A DNA stretch of 64,000 nucleotides from Segatella copri (GCF_019249795.2 NZ_CP156891.1:1251001-1315000); one strand, 5' to 3'. Counted from the stretch's first letter, positions 32,882 to 41,932 are shown. Notes: generated by a model not told the origin, from the letters alone. Numbers and translations are program-made.

Positions 32882-35842
32882 TTACTTAGAAGCAGGACGC
32901 TTGATAGTAACCTTGAATGACTGTGGTACCTCATGACCATAAGCATCAACAACAACGAACTCCAAGTTTTCTGTGTGATCAACTGTTGGAGCGTTCTCTG
33001 CCTGAATACCTGTCTGAGTAAAGATAAACTGACCGTTAGTGGCATCAACTTCAACCGTGAAGTATGGGTCAACCTGACCTTCATATGTCAAGTGAGCTGA
33101 ACCAGCCTTAACCTCCAGATACTTGTTAGTCAAGAGCTGCGCAAATGTACCACCGAAGAAATCATTGTTATATGTATTCTTAACAGCAATGTTCTTGATG
33201 TCTGTCTTGATTACATTTGCAGTAGCCTTCCACTGGAGTGCTGGCTGTTCTTTCCAAGAATAGCTGCTTGCAGAATGCCAGCAAGCGAATGTAACTGACA
33301 GACTCTTACCGTAGTCTACAGAGCAAGGCTTCTTTTCCCACTGGCCAGTCTTATTATTCTTAACAAGACTAATCTCGCCATAGTTGTACTTAGCTGTAAC
33401 AGCATGCTTGGTCGTTGAGTTAATGAAGTCTTTAGCTGCAACTTTCGCAACAAAATTGTTGGCCTTGTCTGCCCTAACACTTGTCAACTTGTCATTTGCA
33501 TCCTTAGCTGCGTCTGCGATTTCGAAACTAACGTTATCGTCGAGATTATAGAATACGTTATTCAAGTCTACAGAACCATATACGCTCTTATTGGTTACTG
33601 TGTAGCCATTTTCTGGCGTCATGTAAGCGATGAAGTAACCAGTACCCTTACCTGTTTCCTGTGCTGGACGGAATGTGATGTCAGCAGGGAATGCCTTAGG
33701 AAGAACCTTGGTGTACGTAGCTGTTACGGTACCTACCTCATAGAAGTTGTTATCAGTATACTTCCTCAAAGTTGACTTCAATGAAACTGTTGCACCATCA
33801 GCGATGAGGGCTGGGTTGTTAACCTTGAAGGCAATCTTTGTAACCTCAGACATGTTTGTTGTCTCATTTCCATCCTTGTCGTAATAAACAGCAGCGAATA
33901 CAGGCTTCTCTGAAAGAGGACATGCATTGTTGTCAGCTACTAACTCCCAAGGACCATAGCTTACACCATCAACTGGGCTGAAGTCCTTCTTCTCTGTAAT
34001 CTTGTTTACTGCATCCAAGTTACCTACGATACCTGATGTATAGTTCTCACCTACAACTACGTAGAAGGCCTTACCATCTGGGTCGAGCAACTTACCATCC
34101 TTGTTTACTGCATATACACGGAAACCGATGATGTCGTGGTTTGCAGCCTCGGTCTGGATTGTAAGAGTCAAGTTCTCGCTTGCAGGAACAACCTTGTTCA
34201 AATTATCAATTTCATAGTTCTTCCAAGCGTTGAGCTCAGAAACACCAGACTCGATAGCATTATCCTTGTCGAGTACTACATAGTAATAATCCGCAGCCGT
34301 ATTGTCTGAAGTCTTCAAATCAGTGATAGAGAATGGCTTACCAACTTCAACCTGCAAGAGACTATTCCAATATCGGACATCAGATCGGTGACTACGATAA
34401 TTTGCGTTCTCAACGTTCTTCTTCTCGCCTTCCAAAACTGGCTCTGCGGCAGCATCATTTGCCCAAGCAAGTTCAGGATTCTTATCGCTTGAGAAATTGC
34501 TGTTTTCACCAACAATTTCATAACCAGTCCAACGGTTGTGGATTTCACTAACATCCTTACCACCAACCTTGAATGTGAAATCGTTGCTAGGCACGAACTT
34601 ATTGTAAGTAGGCTTAACATCGTAAGTAGACACTACGTAGCGGTCAGCAGCTGCCTCTGCCTTAGAATCAACAGTGTTATTGATAGCTACAGCATAGAGG
34701 ATAGCTTTTTCATTACCATTCTCATCTTTTACTGTAACTGCCTTCTTGAAGTCTTCCTCTGAAACGCCTTCTGCTACAGAAAGAGGGAGCTTCCAAAGAC
34801 CTGTCTTGACAGTAGCTGCAGCACGAGTAGTAATCAACTTGTCGAACTTAGAAGGAGTACCTACCTTAACAATGTCCTCAAGGCTTTCACCCTTAGAGTT
34901 CAAAAGAATAATCTTAGCACCCTTTGTGAGGTCAGCGTTAACTGGGTTTACGCGAACTACAATAGAAGCATCGTCTTTCACATCGATATCCTTACCCTTA
35001 ACGTACTCAACAATAGGCTTAGCGTCATTACCATTCTCATCACCAAACTTAGAGTCGTCTGAAATCAAACCATGAAGCATCTCTACTGTGAGAGGTGTTA
35101 TGCCATTTGTTGTATTCCAATTACTTGTAAATCCGTTAACACCAGAATATGTCTCAACGAGCTCAACGCTAGTTACTGCAGAATACAACTCCTCAACAGC
35201 GCCCTTGTATGCATTAACCTTAACGGTCAAGCTACCGATAGTCTCTTTGTCACCATCAGCACCGAGGAGTTCTTCTTTGAGTTGAGTGAGCTTCTCATCC
35301 AACTTGTCTGCTGTAACTCGGCTTGTTTCCAAGTTACCGATGCGCTCCAGAGCCTTCTCGAAGTCAGCTTGTTTAGCGGCAGCGTTAGCTGTAGTAGCTA
35401 CAGCTGCGGCATCCTTAACAGCCTGGTCAGCTTGCTTCTGAGCATCCTTTGCTGCCTTAGCAGCAGCATCTGCAGCCTTTTGTGCTCCGTCAGCTGTTGT
35501 CTGTGCATTAGCAGCGTTACTGATTGCAGTTGCTACGTCAGTGGCAGCCTTGTTAGCTGTAACCTCAACTTTCTGGATAGCTTTTTCAACATCTGCTTTT
35601 ACAGCAGCATCATTAGCCTTAGCTAAAGCAGACTCTGCAGTAGTCTTAGCTGCTGATGCAGTAGAAGCTGCATCCTGCAACTGTGTTTTCAATGCATCGA
35701 TGTCGCTCTGCAAACCAGCCTTGTCAATCTGGCTCTGCAAGTTGTCGATGTCATCGTCGTAATCTTTACAAGAAGTAAATGTGCTTACCGAGGCAATTGT
35801 CAATGCACCCATAAGCAGCGCGCTAAAATACTTTCTTTTCAT
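32882..35842 (-). CDS. Large surface lipoprotein with Ala-rich coiled coil and beta domains
   Basis: A 986-residue protein. Lipobox FTSC (cysteine 25). Residues about 28-225 are an Ala/Lys/Asp-rich coiled coil (AASTASAAKTTAESALAKAN type repeats); residues about 240-986 are beta-rich with likely Ig-like modules. Similar Prevotella proteins are annotated by their N-terminal region as PL29-lyase-N-terminal-like, but I see no catalytic domain. The long rod suggests a surface adhesin or S-layer-like structure; function is not established. A structured leader of about 240 nt precedes it. Confidence 0.75.
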   Translation of the reverse strand: MKRKYFSALLMGALTIASVSTFTSCKDYDDDIDNLQSQIDKAGLQSDIDALKTQLQDAASTASAAKTTAESALAKANDAAVKADVEKAIQKVEVTANKAATDVATAISNAANAQTTADGAQKAADAAAKAAKDAQKQADQAVKDAAAVATTANAAAKQADFEKALERIGNLETSRVTADKLDEKLTQLKEELLGADGDKETIGSLTVKVNAYKGAVEELYSAVTSVELVETYSGVNGFTSNWNTTNGITPLTVEMLHGLISDDSKFGDENGNDAKPIVEYVKGKDIDVKDDASIVVRVNPVNADLTKGAKIILLNSKGESLEDIVKVGTPSKFDKLITTRAAATVKTGLWKLPLSVAEGVSEEDFKKAVTVKDENGNEKAILYAVAINNTVDSKAEAAADRYVVSTYDVKPTYNKFVPSNDFTFKVGGKDVSEIHNRWTGYEIVGENSNFSSDKNPELAWANDAAAEPVLEGEKKNVENANYRSHRSDVRYWNSLLQVEVGKPFSITDLKTSDNTAADYYYVVLDKDNAIESGVSELNAWKNYEIDNLNKVVPASENLTLTIQTEAANHDIIGFRVYAVNKDGKLLDPDGKAFYVVVGENYTSGIVGNLDAVNKITEKKDFSPVDGVSYGPWELVADNNACPLSEKPVFAAVYYDKDGNETTNMSEVTKIAFKVNNPALIADGATVSLKSTLRKYTDNNFYEVGTVTATYTKVLPKAFPADITFRPAQETGKGTGYFIAYMTPENGYTVTNKSVYGSVDLNNVFYNLDDNVSFEIADAAKDANDKLTSVRADKANNFVAKVAAKDFINSTTKHAVTAKYNYGEISLVKNNKTGQWEKKPCSVDYGKSLSVTFACWHSASSYSWKEQPALQWKATANVIKTDIKNIAVKNTYNNDFFGGTFAQLLTNKYLEVKAGSAHLTYEGQVDPYFTVEVDATNGQFIFTQTGIQAENAPTVDHTENLEFVVVDAYGHEVPQSFKVTIKRPASK

Positions 35843-36123
35843 ACGGTAATAATTTATAAAGTTATACGATTTTCCTAGCCTTCCGGCAGGAAGTTATTAA
35901 TTAATTCTCTATATCGAATTAAGAGTTCCGTTTGATGAAAAGAGTCTGCACTCTTAGAAAAGTTATTTTTTCAGTTTTCAAAGGTCCTCTTAGAAAAGTT
36001 ATTTTTTATCGTTCTTAAATATTGTGGCTTTTTATCGCCACTCAGTTCTTATTGTTTTTATCATATCTCCAACCAGGAGATTTTTCATGTTGCAAATATA
36101 AGTATATTTTTCGAAACTTGCAA
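35843..36123 (-). promoter_or_regulatory. Promoter and long structured leader of the large lipoprotein gene
   Basis: Minus strand TTG (36123-36121), a 20-nt spacer and TATATTTG (36100-36093) give a start near 36086 and a 240-nt leader. The leader has perfect hairpins ATCTCC/GGAGAT (36065-36081), GTGGC/GCCAC (about 36026-36043) and CTTCC/GGAAG (35880-35893), plus a 21-bp direct repeat (35951-35971 and 35987-36007). It could be a stability or regulatory element. Confidence 0.55.
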
Positions 36124-36372
36124 GTTTTTGAGCATTTTTTTTCAAAAAAAGGCTAATTTTCTTATGTTTTTTATAAAATAGCCCCCATATTGGGCTTCTA
36201 ATCCGTCCATTTTCCCTGTTTTCCTCCATTTTGCCGATATAAAACCTATACCGTATTATATATAGGGGAGATTGGCGGTCCTACACCTTATTATATATAG
36301 GGACCATCTAGATGCGAATGTATGAGTAAATCGTATTACACCAAGCCACCTCATTCTGATAACTCAAGTGCT

Positions 36373-36526
36373 TCATTCAGCTCACTGAGCTACTTCGTTC
36401 AGCCAACGCAGCCATATTATTCAGCCAACGAAATTGACTCTTCCACCCAACGAAATCGAATCTTCTGCCCAGCGCAGTCGTATCTTTAACCCAACGCAGT
36501 CGTATCTATCGACTCAATGAAGCGTA
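36373..36526. repeat. Tandem array, seven exact 22-bp periods
   Basis: Seven contiguous units starting at 36373, 36395, 36417, 36439, 36461, 36483 and 36505, each exactly 22 bp. They share a pyrimidine-rich start, a central CCAACG-like core and a CGTA-like end. They are diverged (roughly half the positions conserved), but the period never slips. Confidence 0.75.
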
Positions 36527-36730
36527 TAAACTTGTTAAATGACGTACATGATTTCATCTACTTACTAAAACTGGCTGGCAGCCCATTACACCTTATCATA
36601 TATACTGGCATTGATGTGAATATCGGAAAAGTATCAATGACGATGTGATAGACAGATACAACGATATGCTTATCAAAGCTATCAGCATATGAGAGGGAGG
36701 TAGAGTTATTCCGCCAACGATGCAGGAGAA

Positions 36731-36796
36731 ATTACGTCACGACGTAACAACAACTACGTCCCGACGCAGTGACAGCTACGTCGGGACGCAGTTTCA
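36731..36796. repeat. Tandem array, three 22-bp dyad units
   Basis: Units 36731-36752, 36753-36774 and 36775-36796. The first holds the dyad TTACGTCACGACGTAA; the others hold CTACGTCCCGACGCAG and CTACGTCGGGACGCAG. Confidence 0.75.
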
Positions 36797-36930
36797 GGAG
36801 CATCCTGCCCATTATCAAGTAAGCCTCATTTCCATTTTTGGTGATAAAAAGACGAAAAAAAGGGGCTATATTGAACGTAAAACCCTTGTTTTGTTCAGTC
36901 GTTGCACCAAGCGTTCCAATGAATAGAACA

Positions 36931-36974
36931 ATGAAGCCTGTTTCGAAGGACATCGAAACAGGCTTCATTTTTTT
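36931..36974. terminator. Long hairpin beside asnS
   Basis: Perfect 14-bp stem GAAGCCTGTTTCGA / TCGAAACAGGCTTC (36933-36946 with 36953-36966). Seven T residues follow on the plus strand; on the minus strand the tail is ATTGTTCT. It lies nine bases past the asnS stop. Confidence 0.65.
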
Positions 36975-36977
36975 ATT

Positions 36978-38405
36978 CTAGAATTCTGCGTTCTTTGGTG
37001 TACGTGGGAATGGAATCACGTCGCGGATATTCTGCATACCGGTTACGAAGAGAATCAGACGCTCGAAACCGAGACCGAAACCTGCGTGTGGGCATGAACC
37101 ATACTTACGGGTATCGAGATACCAGTTCATATCCTTCATAGGGATGTTGCGAGCCTCAATCTCACCCATCAGCTTGTCATAGCTCTCCTCACGGACAGAA
37201 CCACCGATAATCTCACCAATCTGTGGGAACAGTACGTCGGTACCCTGAACGGTCTGACCGCTCTTGCCACCGAAACCACTCTCCTCCTCGTCTATCTTCA
37301 TATAGAATGCCTTGATAGCCTTAGGATAGTTGGTCATGATAACCGGGCGCTTGAAGTGCTCCTCTACGAGGAAACGCTCATGCTCTGAAGCCAGGTCATC
37401 ACCCCACTCGCATGGGAACTCAAACTTCTTACCGTTGGCAATAGCCTCCTGAAGGATGCGGATACCCTCGGTATATGGAAGATGAACGAAGTCGGAATTC
37501 AATACGCCTTCCAGACGGGCAATCAGACCCTTGTCAATCATCTTGTTCAAGAAAGCAAGATCGTCCTTGCAATGCTCCAGTGCCCAACGGATACAATACT
37601 TGATGAAGTCTTCCTCCAACTCCATCAAACCGTCCATATCCAGGAAAGCAACCTCTGGCTCTACCATCCAGAACTCAGCCAGGTGGCGAGGAGTATTACT
37701 GTTCTCTGCACGGAAGGTTGGACCGAAGGTATAGATGGCGCCGAGTGCTGTAGCACCGAGCTCACCCTCCAACTGACCGGAAACGGTCAATGAAGTCTGC
37801 TTGCCGAAGAAATCATCAGAATAGTCAATCTTGCCATCCTCGGTCTTCTTCAGGTTGTAGAGATTCTTGGTAGTTACCTGGAACATCTGACCAGCACCCT
37901 CACAGTCGCTGGCTGTGATGAGCGGAGTATTGAAATAGAAATATCCATGCTCATGGAAGTAAGTGTGGATAGCCATTGCCATGTTATGGCGGATACGCAT
38001 CACGGCACCAAAGGTATTGGTACGGAGACGGAGGTGAGCATACTGACGCATGTATTCGAAGCTCTGTCCCTTCTTCTGCATAGGATAGTCGCTGCCGCAG
38101 AGACCGTAAATCTCGATGCTCTCGCACTGGATCTCAACACTCTGTCCGGCACCCTGGCTTTCTACCAGCGTACCTACGGCGCTGATACAAGCACCGGTAG
38201 TAATCTGACGGAGCTGATTCTCATCGACCTTTGATGGGTCGACTACTATCTGAATATTATTAATAGTAGAACCATCGTTAAGAGCGATAAAATCGACTGC
38301 TTTGCTACTACGATGGGTACGAACCCATCCCTTGACATTCACGATTGAGCCGTAGGCTGTACTCTTGAGCAAGTCTACAACTTTAGTTCTTTTTACTTTT
38401 TCCAT
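36978..38405 (-). CDS. asnS: Asparaginyl-tRNA synthetase
   Basis: A 475-residue class IIb synthetase that charges tRNA-Asn. N-terminal OB-fold anticodon-binding domain (about 15-110, [18 protein letters not shown]), then the catalytic core with class II motif 2 ([20 protein letters not shown], about 229-248) and motif 3 ([15 protein letters not shown], about 445-459). The length matches bacterial AsnS (about 466). It follows the pseudouridine synthase gene after a terminator. Confidence 0.95.
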   Translation of the reverse strand: MEKVKRTKVVDLLKSTAYGSIVNVKGWVRTHRSSKAVDFIALNDGSTINNIQIVVDPSKVDENQLRQITTGACISAVGTLVESQGAGQSVEIQCESIEIYGLCGSDYPMQKKGQSFEYMRQYAHLRLRTNTFGAVMRIRHNMAMAIHTYFHEHGYFYFNTPLITASDCEGAGQMFQVTTKNLYNLKKTEDGKIDYSDDFFGKQTSLTVSGQLEGELGATALGAIYTFGPTFRAENSNTPRHLAEFWMVEPEVAFLDMDGLMELEEDFIKYCIRWALEHCKDDLAFLNKMIDKGLIARLEGVLNSDFVHLPYTEGIRILQEAIANGKKFEFPCEWGDDLASEHERFLVEEHFKRPVIMTNYPKAIKAFYMKIDEEESGFGGKSGQTVQGTDVLFPQIGEIIGGSVREESYDKLMGEIEARNIPMKDMNWYLDTRKYGSCPHAGFGLGFERLILFVTGMQNIRDVIPFPRTPKNAEF

Positions 38406-38419
38406 TGTTAATTAATAGG

Positions 38420-38450
38420 TTAAAAAGGAGACTAAACAGATAGTCTCCTT
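38420..38450 (-). terminator. Terminator after the pseudouridine synthase gene
   Basis: Perfect 10-bp stem AAGGAGACTA / TAGTCTCCTT (38425-38434 with 38441-38450), then TTTAACC on the minus strand. Confidence 0.8.
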
Positions 38451-38471
38451 TCTTATTATATCTTATTATCC

Positions 38472-39899
38472 TTATTCAAAAGCACCCATGCGGAGCATGT
38501 CTACCTCCTTCTCAGTAAGGAAGCGCCAGTCACCGCGACGGAGATTTTTCTTAGTCAAACCTGCGAACTGTACACGGTCGAGCTTGGTAACACGATAGCC
38601 GAGGCTCTCGAAGATACGACGCACGATACGGTTCTTGCCACTATGAATCTCGATGCCAACCTGTGCCTTGTCGCGATCATCAGCATACTCTACAGCATCT
38701 GCCTTAATCTCACCATCTTCCAAGGTGATACCCTCACGGATCTGATCCATATCGTGAGCAGTCAGATTCTTATCGAGATGAACGTGATAAACCTTCTTCT
38801 TCAGGAACTTAGGGTGAGTAAGCTTAGAAGCCAGGTCACCATCGTTGGTCAAGAGAAGTACACCTGTTGTATTACGGTCGAGACGGCCTACAGGATAGAT
38901 ACGCTCAGGACAAACATCCTTTACGAGGTCCATCACAGTCTTGCGCTGCTGAGGATCATCGCTGGTTGTAACATAATCCTTTGGTTTGTTGAGCAATACG
39001 TATACCTTCTTCTCCAAAGATACAGGAGCGTCGTGGAACTTCACCTCATCGGTACGAAGGATCTTGGTACCCAACTCGGTAACTACCTCACCATTGACAG
39101 TTACCAGACCAGCCTGGATAAACTCATCAGCCTCACGGCGAGAGCATACACCAGCATTGGCGAGGAACTTGTTCAAGCGCAATGGCTCTGTTGGGTCGAT
39201 GTTTTCCTCCTTATATTCGATACGCTTCTTCATGCTATACTTAGCATTTGGATCGTAACCAGGAGTGTGCTGACGGAAACCGCCACCACGGTTGTTGCCA
39301 TAGCCACCACCCTGTGGACGGCCATAACCGCCACGGTTGTTGCCATAACCACCCTGCTGAGGACGACCATAACCACCACGGTTGTTGCCATAGCCGCCAC
39401 CCTGGGGACGACCATAACCACCACGGTTGTTGCCATAACCACCCTGCTGAGAACGAGACTGGTAGCCGCCCTGCTGACGTGGCTGGTAGCCACCCTGCTG
39501 ACGAGGCTGATAACCACCCTGCTCATCATTATTGTTGTAACGAGGACGATAGCCACCCTGTTGAGGACGAGACTGATAGCCTCCCTGCTGACGTGGCTGG
39601 TAGCCACCACGGTTGCTGTTACCATAACCACCACGGCTCTGATAGCTGCTGCGCTGTGGACGCTCGCTGCTGCCTGTACTCTGCAAGCCAGCACCGAAAC
39701 CTTCAGGACGGAAACCGCCTTCGCTGTTACTGCTACTTCTGTCGCTGCTGTATGCGCGATGTGAATTGATACGAGGACGCTGTGTGCGACCTACTGGTCG
39801 ATAACTCTTCTGATAACCACCTGCTGGGTTGTAGCCCTCACGGGTTCTCTCATTCTCAGAAGACTGATCTTGAGGTTTGTTTTCAAATTCTGAATCCAT
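38472..39899 (-). CDS. 23S rRNA pseudouridine synthase (RluB/RsuA family) with Gly/Arg/Gln-rich N-terminal extension
   Basis: A 475-residue protein. Residues about 1-225 are low-complexity GGYQPRQQ and GGYGNNRGGYGRPQ repeats. An S4 RNA-binding domain follows (LRLNKFLANAGVCSRREADE, about 240-259). Then comes the pseudouridine synthase domain with catalytic motif GRLDRNTTGVLLLTNDGDL (about 341-359) and the C-terminal KNRIVRRIFESLGY. It isomerises a uridine in rRNA. The disordered RG/GY tail is much longer than in E. coli RluB and may bind RNA or drive condensation; this is inference. Confidence 0.88.
   Translation of the reverse strand: MDSEFENKPQDQSSENERTREGYNPAGGYQKSYRPVGRTQRPRINSHRAYSSDRSSSNSEGGFRPEGFGAGLQSTGSSERPQRSSYQSRGGYGNSNRGGYQPRQQGGYQSRPQQGGYRPRYNNNDEQGGYQPRQQGGYQPRQQGGYQSRSQQGGYGNNRGGYGRPQGGGYGNNRGGYGRPQQGGYGNNRGGYGRPQGGGYGNNRGGGFRQHTPGYDPNAKYSMKKRIEYKEENIDPTEPLRLNKFLANAGVCSRREADEFIQAGLVTVNGEVVTELGTKILRTDEVKFHDAPVSLEKKVYVLLNKPKDYVTTSDDPQQRKTVMDLVKDVCPERIYPVGRLDRNTTGVLLLTNDGDLASKLTHPKFLKKKVYHVHLDKNLTAHDMDQIREGITLEDGEIKADAVEYADDRDKAQVGIEIHSGKNRIVRRIFESLGYRVTKLDRVQFAGLTKKNLRRGDWRFLTEKEVDMLRMGAFE
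39270..39640. repeat. Internal coding repeats of the RG-rich extension
   Basis: The DNA repeats with periods of 24-42 bp (CCACCACGGTTGTTGCCATA occurs repeatedly). Such tracts may vary in copy number. The antisense open frames across them are shadows of the repeats. Confidence 0.7.
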
Positions 39900-39995
39900 T
39901 TTCTTAAAATACTTAATAGCCTCACGGCTGGGTTAATAAATCTAATTTTTACTTTTATATATATGTACTAAAACTACAAAATTCCTTTATGCATA

Positions 39996-41342
39996 TTAGA
40001 TACCTGTATAATTGCTTGGTGTGATTGCCATCAGTTCTGCCTTAACACTATCACTCACATTCAATCCCTGGATAAACTCATGAATAGTTTCCTCAGTCAT
40101 GTGCTGATTGGTACGTGTCAACGCCTTCAATGCCTCGTAAGGATGTGGATATGCCTCACGGCGAAGAATAGTCTGGATAGCCTCAGCTACAACTGCCCAT
40201 GTATTATTCAAATCTTCCTGCAGTTTCTCCTCGTGAAGAATCAGTTTACGCAAGCCCTTCAATGTACTCTGGATAGCAATGACGCTATGACCGAGAGGCA
40301 CACCGATGTTACGGAGTACGGTACTGTCAGTAAGGTCGCGCTGCAAGCGGCTAACCGGAAGTTTCTGTGCCAGGAACTGAAGAATGGCATTGGCTATGCC
40401 CAGGTTACCTTCACTGTTCTCATAATCGATAGGATTCACCTTGTGAGGCATCGCACTTGAGCCTACCTCACCTGCCTTGATCTTCTGCTTGAAGTAATCC
40501 ATAGAGATATACATCCAGAAGTCACGGTCTAAGTCGATGATAATGGTGTTGATACGACGGATGGCGTCAAAGATAGCGCCAAGGTAGTCATAGTTACTGA
40601 TCTGTGTGGTATACTGCTCGCGTTCCAAACCGAGTTTTTCGCTGACGAACTTGTTACCGAATACTTTCCAGTCATACTGTGGATAAGCTACATGGTGAGC
40701 ATTGTAATTACCGGTAGCACCACCGAACTTAGCTGTAATCTTGCAAGCCTTGAGCGAATTAAGCTGCTCGGTAAGACGGTAAACATAAACCATGATTTCC
40801 TTGCCCAGGCGGGTAGGTGAAGCAGGCTGTCCGTGAGTCTTAGCCAGCATAGGCACATCCTTCCACTCATCAGCATAAGTCTGGAGCTGTGCAATCAGCT
40901 CTTCAACCTGCGGATTGAAGCACTCTTCCAAAGCCTCTTTTACAGAGAGAGGCACACTTGTGTTGTTGATATCCTGAGATGTCAAACCAAAATGGATAAA
41001 CTCCTTGTAAGCATCCAAGCCTCCGATCTTATCGAATTCTTCCTTGATAAAATACTCTACAGCCTTTACATCGTGATTGGTAATCTTCTCGATGTCTTTT
41101 ACGCGCTGTGCTTCATTTTCGTCAAAATTACGATAAATGTCACGCAGACGTTCGAACAGCGACTTGTCGAAAGAAGCAAGCTGTGGCAAAGGTAACTCGC
41201 ATAGAGTAATGAAGTATTCAATCTCTACGCGTACACGATAACGAATGAGAGCATACTCTGAGAAGTAGTTAGCGAGCTGCTCTGTTTTTCCCCTATAACG
41301 ACCATCAATTGGTGATATGGCAGTCAATAAATCTAAATTCAT
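39996..41342 (-). CDS. purB: Adenylosuccinate lyase
   Basis: A 448-residue fumarase/aspartase superfamily lyase that acts twice in purine synthesis (SAICAR to AICAR, and adenylosuccinate to AMP). TSQDINNTSVPLSVKEALEE (about 120-139), AKTHGQPASPTRLGKE (about 166-181) and the signature GSSAMPHKVNPIDYENSEGN (about 292-311) are intact. The length is that of the E. coli-type PurB (about 456). A -7 element TAATTTTG lies at 41375-41368, 26 bases before the start. Confidence 0.95.
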   Translation of the reverse strand: MNLDLLTAISPIDGRYRGKTEQLANYFSEYALIRYRVRVEIEYFITLCELPLPQLASFDKSLFERLRDIYRNFDENEAQRVKDIEKITNHDVKAVEYFIKEEFDKIGGLDAYKEFIHFGLTSQDINNTSVPLSVKEALEECFNPQVEELIAQLQTYADEWKDVPMLAKTHGQPASPTRLGKEIMVYVYRLTEQLNSLKACKITAKFGGATGNYNAHHVAYPQYDWKVFGNKFVSEKLGLEREQYTTQISNYDYLGAIFDAIRRINTIIIDLDRDFWMYISMDYFKQKIKAGEVGSSAMPHKVNPIDYENSEGNLGIANAILQFLAQKLPVSRLQRDLTDSTVLRNIGVPLGHSVIAIQSTLKGLRKLILHEEKLQEDLNNTWAVVAEAIQTILRREAYPHPYEALKALTRTNQHMTEETIHEFIQGLNVSDSVKAELMAITPSNYTGI

Positions 41343-41428
41343 AACAATACGTATTATATATAGGGTGCAAAATTAATGAATTATCGTGAGAAAACAGAGA
41401 AAATAGTGATAAATAAATTTAAAAGCAT

Positions 41429-41459
41429 AAAAAAAGTCTCTCAACATTTGTTGAGAGAC
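41429..41459 (-). terminator. Terminator after the tRNA-Val pair
   Basis: Perfect 10-bp stem GTCTCTCAAC / GTTGAGAGAC (41436-41445 with 41450-41459), then seven T residues on the minus strand, 12 bases past the tRNA. Confidence 0.85.
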
Positions 41460-41470
41460 CTTCACCATTG

Positions 41471-41545
41471 TGGGCGTTGACGGATTCGAACCGCCGACCC
41501 TCTGCTTGTAAGGCAGATGCTCTAAACCAGCTGAGCTAAACGCCC
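41471..41545 (-). tRNA. tRNA-Val (anticodon UAC)
   Basis: 75 nt with a full cloverleaf: acceptor GGGCGTT/AACGCCC, D-arm GCTC/GAGC, anticodon loop CTTACAA (anticodon TAC), T-loop TTCGAAT. The terminal CCA is not encoded. Second gene of the pair. Confidence 0.95.
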
Positions 41546-41546
41546 T

Positions 41547-41587
41547 TAAAAAAGTCCCTGCAACCACAAAAGTGAATCACAGGGAAC
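41547..41587 (-). terminator. Hairpin with T-run between the two tRNA-Val genes
   Basis: Stem GTCCCTG / CAGGGAAC (41554-41560 with 41580-41587) and six T residues on the minus strand. Either an intrinsic terminator limiting the second tRNA, or a processing signal. Confidence 0.5.
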
Positions 41588-41594
41588 ACCCCCG

Positions 41595-41669
41595 TGGGCG
41601 CTGACGGATTCGAACCGCCGACCCTCTGCTTGTAAGGCAGATGCTCTAAACCAGCTGAGCTAAGCGCCC
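41595..41669 (-). tRNA. tRNA-Val (anticodon UAC)
   Basis: 75 nt, identical to the downstream copy except for acceptor pair 6-67 (GGGCGCT/AGCGCCC), a compensated change. Anticodon loop CTTACAA. No encoded CCA. First of the pair, about 14 nt after the predicted transcription start. Confidence 0.95.
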
Positions 41670-41689
41670 TTACTTTTCGTAAGCGGTTG

Positions 41690-41721
41690 CAAAGGTACGA
41701 CTATTTTTTGGTTCCACCAAA
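41690..41721 (-). promoter_or_regulatory. Promoter of the tRNA-Val pair
   Basis: Minus strand TTTG (41721-41718), a 20-nt spacer and TACCTTTG (41697-41690), a perfect consensus match expected of a strong stable-RNA promoter. Confidence 0.75.
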
Positions 41722-41932
41722 TTTTTCAGCAACTTTTTTCGTTTTTTCTTCAAAAAAGTGCATTTTCTGGTGTTTTTCCTCATTTTTCAGGGTAAAAACG
41801 GTCAGTTTTTGCATTTCAATTGCCAAAAACAGCCACCAAGAGAAAGTACTTACGATGGGACTGCCAAACCTCTTTCAACCCCCAAAGGTACTTATTGAGA
41901 AAGAAAAGTTCTTTTTTAAGAAATTCAAAGAA

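Larger units (their letters stand above)
36124..36977. other. Gene-free region with two 22-bp arrays and dispersed motifs
   Basis: No credible gene. It holds two copies of a TTATTATATATAGGG-type motif (36253-36268 and 36285-36301) and a near copy at 36590-36604, arrays at 36373-36526 and 36731-36796, and a long hairpin beside asnS. Confidence 0.6.

Noticed and set aside
36032..36229. 65-codon minus-strand frame in the lipoprotein leader
   Set aside because: It spans the predicted promoter and hairpins and has no coding character.
36720..36926. 68-codon plus-strand frame before the asnS hairpin
   Set aside because: It reads through a 22-bp array and lacks homology; a transcript may exist but a protein is not supported.
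38643..39769. Long plus-strand frames opposite the pseudouridine synthase, Thr/Ala- and Asp/His/Cys-rich
   Set aside because: They are antisense shadows of the RG-rich coding repeats; no start context or homology.
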